Assembly: GCA_035513175.1 (NCBI GenBank)
Contig: DATKCN010000243.1
Coordinates: 1 to 9,206, forward strand
Length of the DNA: 9,206 nucleotides
Origin: DATKCN01 sp035513175
GTDB taxonomy: Bacteria > Chloroflexota > Chloroflexia > Thermomicrobiales > CFX8
Reading direction: 5' to 3'
The notes under the pieces: generated by a model
Seen by the model: only the letters and a program-made list of their open reading frames with translations
Told to the model about the DNA's origin: nothing
The model's database searches: none
Made by a program: the position numbers and the translations under genes
In this document: positions 6,278 through 9,206 of the stretch, piece after piece
Layout: each line of letters begins with the position of its first letter
Numbering within the stretch: the stretch's first letter is position 1

Positions 6278-6897
6278 CGTCGGCCTCCGTGGGGTTGATC
6301 GTCATGGTCAGGTTCGGCCAGCAGCACGCGCAGCCGGGTCAGCGCCCGGTGACGCAGCATGCGCACCGCCTCCGGGCTGCGCCTCAGCGCGGTAGCGATG
6401 CGCTCCCCCGTCCAGCCCGCCAGCTGCAGCTCGACGGCGGCGCGCTGGTCGTCCGGCAATGTCGCCAGCGCATCCCGCAGCTCTTCGCTGTCGAGCAGTT
6501 GCAGGGTGGCGGCGTCGGGCCTCGGGGAGGGATCGAGCGGTTCCGCGATGGCATCGATGGCGACGGTCGGTCGCGAGGCGCGGCGCGCGTCCACAACCGT
6601 GTTGGCGGCGATGCGGTACAGCCAGCCGGCGAAGTTGCCCGCGCGGTAGCGTTCGATGGCGCCCAGCGCCTTCAGGAAGACGGCGCCGGCCGCGTCCTCC
6701 GCCGCCTCCCGGCTGCCGAGGCGCACGTAGCAGAAGCGGTAGATCGGCCCGGCGTAGCGCTCGTACAGCGCGTCGAACGCGGCAGGATCGCGCCGCGCCG
6801 CCGCCGCGAGCAGATCGTCGCCCGGCTCGGGACCGGGATCGGTCTCCGGCAATGCTGTCTCGGTTCGCGCGCCTGCTCGCGGCACTGAGCCATCCAT
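6274..6897 (-). CDS. ECF-type RNA polymerase sigma factor (sigma-70 family), about 207 aa
   Basis: Region 2 is clear: FDALYERYAGPIYRFCYVRLG, then REAAEDAAGAVFLKALGAIERY and the conserved GWLYRIAANTVVDARR. Region 4 follows as ALATLPDDQRAAVELQLAGW, then GERIATALRRSPEAVRMLRHRALTRLR, a helix-turn-helix for -35 recognition. Region 3 is absent, as in ECF sigma factors; the linker (about 60 codons before the end of region 4) is Asp/Pro-rich. It redirects RNA polymerase to a regulon, probably one dealing with the cell envelope given the membrane sensor co-translated with it. The frame stays open up to 7035, but the first 46 residues of that version do not look like sigma-factor sequence, so I prefer the ATG at 6897 (MDGSVPRAG). 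Neither start has a strong Shine-Dalgarno sequence, and GTG 6906 is possible. The very C-terminus (EPDHDDQPHGGRR) is polar and overlaps the sensor start. Confidence 0.9.
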   Translation of the reverse strand: MDGSVPRAGARTETALPETDPGPEPGDDLLAAAARRDPAAFDALYERYAGPIYRFCYVRLGSREAAEDAAGAVFLKALGAIERYRAGNFAGWLYRIAANTVVDARRASRPTVAIDAIAEPLDPSPRPDAATLQLLDSEELRDALATLPDDQRAAVELQLAGWTGERIATALRRSPEAVRMLRHRALTRLRVLLAEPDHDDQPHGGRR

Positions 6898-6915
6898 TCG
6901 TGACACACGCTCGTT

Positions 6916-6954
6916 GGGATTAACGAACGCCTGCCCGCAGCGTAACGCAATCCC
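6916..6954 (-). promoter_or_regulatory. Interrupted dyad and candidate promoter upstream of the sigma factor
   Basis: GGGATT (6916-6921) and AATCCC (6949-6954) are exact inverted copies, with a second inner inverted pair ACGC (6927-6930)/GCGT (6940-6943). TAACG also occurs twice in direct orientation, 22 bp apart (6921 and 6943), about two helical turns. On the minus strand GGGATT could serve as an ECF-type -35 and CGTT about 20 bases later as a -10, which would fit self-activation by the sigma factor. Found by eye in a 231-bp divergent intergenic region; its function is inferred. Confidence 0.3.
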
Positions 6955-7128
6955 TAGCTGGCCGGTGGTAGTGTTGGGAGTCGGCACGCGGCACGCGGGA
7001 GGCCAGCCACCACGTTCACGTTCGACACCCGCCACCGAACCGTGTGGCGGCCAAGCCGGGAGGCCACGCCGGGCGACCCGTACGCAGCCCGTATCCGAGG
7101 CCCGCGGCCATCTCGATCAGGAGACCCG

Positions 7129-7302
7129 ATGACCACCCACGAACGCTATGGCCGCATCTCGCTGGCGCTGGCTGTCGCGCTGCTGTTCGTCACCGTGTTC
7201 ATCAGCATGCTCTCAGGTAGCTTGTTTACCATTGGACTCGTTGTCACAAGCATCGCGGCAGGCATCGGGGCCAGCGGAATGTTTCTGGCGCGCGGGCGCT
7301 GA
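7129..7302 (+). CDS. Small two-helix membrane protein, 57 aa, unknown function
   Basis: No family is recognised. The sequence starts MTTHERYGR, then has two hydrophobic stretches at about residues 10-26 (ISLALAVALLFVTVFIS) and 31-53 (SLFTIGLVVTSIAAGIGASG, then MFLA), ending in ARGR. This start is chosen over an upstream ATG at 7042 because AGGAGA at 7119-7124 sits at the right distance, and because the extra 29 residues would be an Arg/Pro-rich run typical of non-coding GC-rich DNA. It is divergent from the sigma factor and lies 119 bp before the lamin-tail gene on the same strand. It may share that gene's transcript or be driven from the region shared with the sigma factor. Confidence 0.7.
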   Translation: MTTHERYGRISLALAVALLFVTVFISMLSGSLFTIGLVVTSIAAGIGASGMFLARGR

Positions 7303-7373
7303 GACAGCGAGGCACGAATGCCGCCCGATATGCCACATGCGAGCGCTCGGCCCTCCGACAGGGGGAGACAGCC

Positions 7374-7392
7374 CGCCACGACGTTCGTGGCG
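7374..7392 (+). promoter_or_regulatory. Perfect 8-bp inverted repeat ahead of the lamin-tail gene
   Basis: CGCCACGA-CGT-TCGTGGCG is a perfect inverted repeat with a three-base centre, ending 29 bases before the ATG at 7422. A second palindrome, CGAGCGCTCG, lies at 7340-7349. It may be an operator, a leader hairpin controlling the lamin-tail gene, or a terminator for the small membrane gene upstream; no T-run follows it. Confidence 0.35.
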
Positions 7393-7421
7393 CTGAGACG
7401 CGTGAACCGGAGAACACAATC

Positions 7422-8723
7422 ATGAATCGAATGATCGTATCGATCGTCGCCGTCACCCTCATACTGGGCAGCCTGTTCGCCGCGCGGGCCGGCGCCGTCG
7501 ACACCAACGACCCGGCCTTCCAGCGCACCTGGGACCGCACCGACAAGCCGGTGGAAGACCTGCAGGTCAGCCGCACCTGGATCTGGGGCAACGTCGTCAC
7601 GAATGGAACACAGGTCGAGCCGTACCTGGAGGCGCCCAACAATCAGCGCACGGTGCGCTATCTCGAGAAGAGCCGCATGGAGGACAACAGCTGGCGCATC
7701 ACCGACGCGCCGTGGGACGTCACCAACGGCCTGCTCGTGATCGAGATGATCGAGGGCCGCTATCAGATCGGCGACGACACGTTCGACGAGGCGCCCGGTC
7801 CAGCCAACATCCCGATCGCCGGAGACCCGGTCCAGCCCGCGGCGCTGGCGCCCACCTACGCCGGCATCGGCGAGCACGGCCTGCGCGATCTCCCGGCCCG
7901 CGCCGTGGGGACCGTCATTACCGAGCGGCTCGACGGCAACGGCAACATCGTTCACATCCCGAACCTGGCCGGGCGCAACGTCAGCGCCGCGCACCGGGTT
8001 CAGGTGGAGGACATCGACCACACCGTCGCCTCCGTTTTCTGGGACTTCATGAATGCGTCGGGCCTGGTCTGGGAGAACGGCCAGTACGTCAGCGCGCCGC
8101 TGTTCGAGAACCCGTTCTACGCCACCGGCTATCCGGTCGTGGAAGCGTACTGGGCGACGGTTCAGGTGGCCGGCGTCCCACAGGACGTGCTGATCCAGTG
8201 CTTCGAGCGCCGCTGCCTGACCTACACTCCCGGCAACGATCCCGGCTGGCAGGTGGAAGCCGGCAACGTCGGGCTTCACTACTATCAGTGGCGCTACGGA
8301 CCGCCGCCCGTCGTCCTGCCGGACCCGACGGCCACGCCGACCGCCACCGTGACCCCGTCGCCGACCGCGACGCCGTCGCCATCGCCAACGCCCGGAACGA
8401 CCGGCGACTTGCAGATCGAGGACATCCTGCAGGCTGGGACGTCGCAGGAGCACATCAACATCCGCAATATGCAGCTGGCCGGCACTGTCAACGTCGAGGG
8501 CTGGCGGCTGGAGGATGAGGACGGCAACGTCTTCGTCTTCCCGGATGTCACGGTGAAGGCGGGCTTCTACGTCACCGTCTGGATCGCCGAGGGCGAGGAC
8601 ATCATCGAGTCCAGATACGCAACCCTGTACTGGGGCCTCGGCCACCAGTTCTGGAACCCCGGCGAAGAGCTGATCCGCCTCTACGACAGCAACGGCATGC
8701 TCGTGGATGTGTATCCGGGCTGA
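7422..8723 (+). CDS. Secreted protein with C-terminal lamin tail domain (LTD), 433 aa
   Basis: A signal peptide is clear: MNRM, a hydrophobic core (IVSIVAVTLILGSLFA) and a likely cleavage after ARAGA at residue 25. Residues about 26-150 (NDPAFQRTWDRTDKPVED, then GRTYLE-like Trp/Tyr-rich stretches) and about 150-295 have no function I can name; I have the impression that such regions recur in Chloroflexota exoproteins. The second ends with QCFERRCLTYTPGNDPGW and LHYYQWRYG, where C260 and C265 could form a disulphide. Residues about 300-327 are a Thr/Pro/Ser stalk. Residues about 328-433 are a lamin tail domain, an Ig-like fold: EHINIRNMQLAGTVNVEGWRL, then GNVFVFPDVTVKAGFYVTVW, LYWGLG, FWNPGEELIRLYD and GMLVDVYPG at the end. 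LTDs in secreted bacterial proteins are thought to bind surfaces or nucleic acid or to serve as a module. GGAG at 7409-7412 supports the ATG. No enzyme motif is seen. Confidence 0.85.
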   Translation: MNRMIVSIVAVTLILGSLFAARAGAVDTNDPAFQRTWDRTDKPVEDLQVSRTWIWGNVVTNGTQVEPYLEAPNNQRTVRYLEKSRMEDNSWRITDAPWDVTNGLLVIEMIEGRYQIGDDTFDEAPGPANIPIAGDPVQPAALAPTYAGIGEHGLRDLPARAVGTVITERLDGNGNIVHIPNLAGRNVSAAHRVQVEDIDHTVASVFWDFMNASGLVWENGQYVSAPLFENPFYATGYPVVEAYWATVQVAGVPQDVLIQCFERRCLTYTPGNDPGWQVEAGNVGLHYYQWRYGPPPVVLPDPTATPTATVTPSPTATPSPSPTPGTTGDLQIEDILQAGTSQEHINIRNMQLAGTVNVEGWRLEDEDGNVFVFPDVTVKAGFYVTVWIAEGEDIIESRYATLYWGLGHQFWNPGEELIRLYDSNGMLVDVYPG

Positions 8724-8827
8724 GGGATGAGGGCCGAGGGGCTGGAGTCCGGGTTGCCCGGAACCGGCCTCCGGGCCCTCGTTCCCAAGCATTACTCCCT
8801 GTTCCCGCGCCCCTCGGCCCGCATCCC
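8724..8827. terminator. Large bidirectional inverted repeat between convergent genes
   Basis: GGGATGAGGGCCGAGGGGC (8724-8742) and its inverse GCCCCTCGGCCCGCATCCC (8809-8827) match at 18 of 19 positions. They start one base after the stop of the lamin-tail gene and end six bases before the stop of the Nudix gene. Inside is another hairpin, TCCGGG-TTG-CCCGGA (8748-8762). With a convergent gene pair, a two-way transcription stop is the natural reading. No T-run is present, and the 66-base loop is long for an intrinsic terminator. It may also be a member of a dispersed palindromic element family. Confidence 0.55.
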
Positions 8828-8833
8828 TGATCG

Positions 8834-9206
8834 CTACGCGAAGAGCTTCCAGGTGTCCGGGGTTGTGCCGGGGAACTGGAAGGCGTAGTCGTGGGCGCGG
8901 GCGTGGGGGGTGACGGCGCCGGTGGCGAGGCGGGCGGCGAAGTACTTCACCAGGTAGACGACATCCTCCCGCGCGGCGATCTCGGGGAACGGGAGATAGC
9001 GGCAATCGTCGACCTCGCGCCCGTCGGGGACTGGCTCGCCGGAGACCGGCTCCAGCAGCCAGACTACGTAGGTGTCGTTGTTGAGCCCGTCCACCCGCGA
9101 GCGCAGGGCGACGATCCCGAGCGGGCGCGCCTCCACGCCGGTCTCCTCGCGCACCTCGCGGGCGGCGGCGGCGTCGAGCGTCTCGCCCGCCTCCAGCAGC
9201 CCGCCC
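8834..9206 (-). CDS. Nudix hydrolase, 5' part outside the window
   Basis: The frame is open to the right edge of the window. The first complete codons give the whole Nudix box GX5EX7REUXEEXGU: GLLEAGE, then TLDAAAAREVREETGV. This binds Mg2+ and cleaves nucleoside-diphosphate-linked substrates. The downstream strands (LGIVALRSRVDG, TYVVWLLEPVSGEP) and DDCRYLPFPEI, then VVYLVKYFAARLATG, fit the rest of the fold, and the protein ends WKLFA with TAG at 8834-8836. Substrate cannot be judged from this part. The upstream strand of the Nudix fold and the start lie beyond base 9206. A start at the GTG 9154 would cut the Nudix box and is not credible. It is convergent with the lamin-tail gene. Confidence 0.9.
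   Translation of the reverse strand, partial: GGLLEAGETLDAAAAREVREETGVEARPLGIVALRSRVDGLNNDTYVVWLLEPVSGEPVPDGREVDDCRYLPFPEIAAREDVVYLVKYFAARLATGAVTPHARAHDYAFQFPGTTPDTWKLFA

Noticed and set aside
7146..9005. Long minus-strand reading frame (619 codons) antisense to the lamin-tail gene
   Set aside because: It runs exactly opposite a gene with a signal peptide, binding site and recognisable domain, and its product is low-complexity Arg/Val/Asp/Ala-rich sequence typical of GC-rich antisense frames.

Overview
The window looks like chromosomal DNA from a high-GC member of the Chloroflexota, most likely a Thermomicrobia/Sphaerobacter-type lineage. This is an inference from protein style, not a database match. 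The signs are secreted proteins with long Thr/Pro stalks, a lamin-tail-domain exoprotein, TolB-like WSPDG propellers fused to a membrane anti-sigma-type protein, and strongly G/C-biased third codon positions. I see no rRNA, tRNA, CRISPR array, insertion sequence or phage gene.

Layout. (1) 53-461: two tiny two-helix membrane proteins facing each other, their 3' ends overlapping by 38 bp. (2) 597-1157, minus strand: a thioredoxin-like protein whose frame is interrupted by one TGA exactly where the first active-site cysteine belongs, giving U-R-G-C (a UxxC redox motif). A SECIS-like hairpin follows the TGA at once. Read this way the gene is a 186-residue selenoprotein; a conventional gene caller would lose the first 49 residues including the active site. 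(3) 1298-2110, plus strand, divergent from it: a membrane-anchored or secreted protein with a Thr/Pro stalk and a HEAT-like domain. (4) 7035/6897 down to 2126, minus strand: an ECF sigma factor overlapping by ATGA with a 1383-residue single-pass membrane protein. That protein has a small cytoplasmic N-terminus, one helix, two consecutive TolB-like propellers, a PepSY-like region and a LolA/RseB-like region; it is probably the sigma factor's anti-sigma and sensor. (5) 7129-8723, plus strand: a small two-helix membrane protein and a secreted protein ending in a lamin-tail domain. (6) 8834-9206, minus strand: a Nudix hydrolase cut by the window edge. A 19-bp inverted repeat lies between the last two convergent genes.

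How the parts work together. The sigma/anti-sigma pair is a cell-envelope sensing module. The neighbouring exported proteins (HEAT stalk protein, lamin-tail protein, small membrane proteins) are plausible but unproven members of its regulon. The thioredoxin-like selenoprotein has no signal peptide and should act in the cytoplasm. It is the most notable item in the window. The alternative, a gene inactivated by a Cys-to-stop mutation, cannot be excluded without homologues and the host's selA/selB/selC genes.
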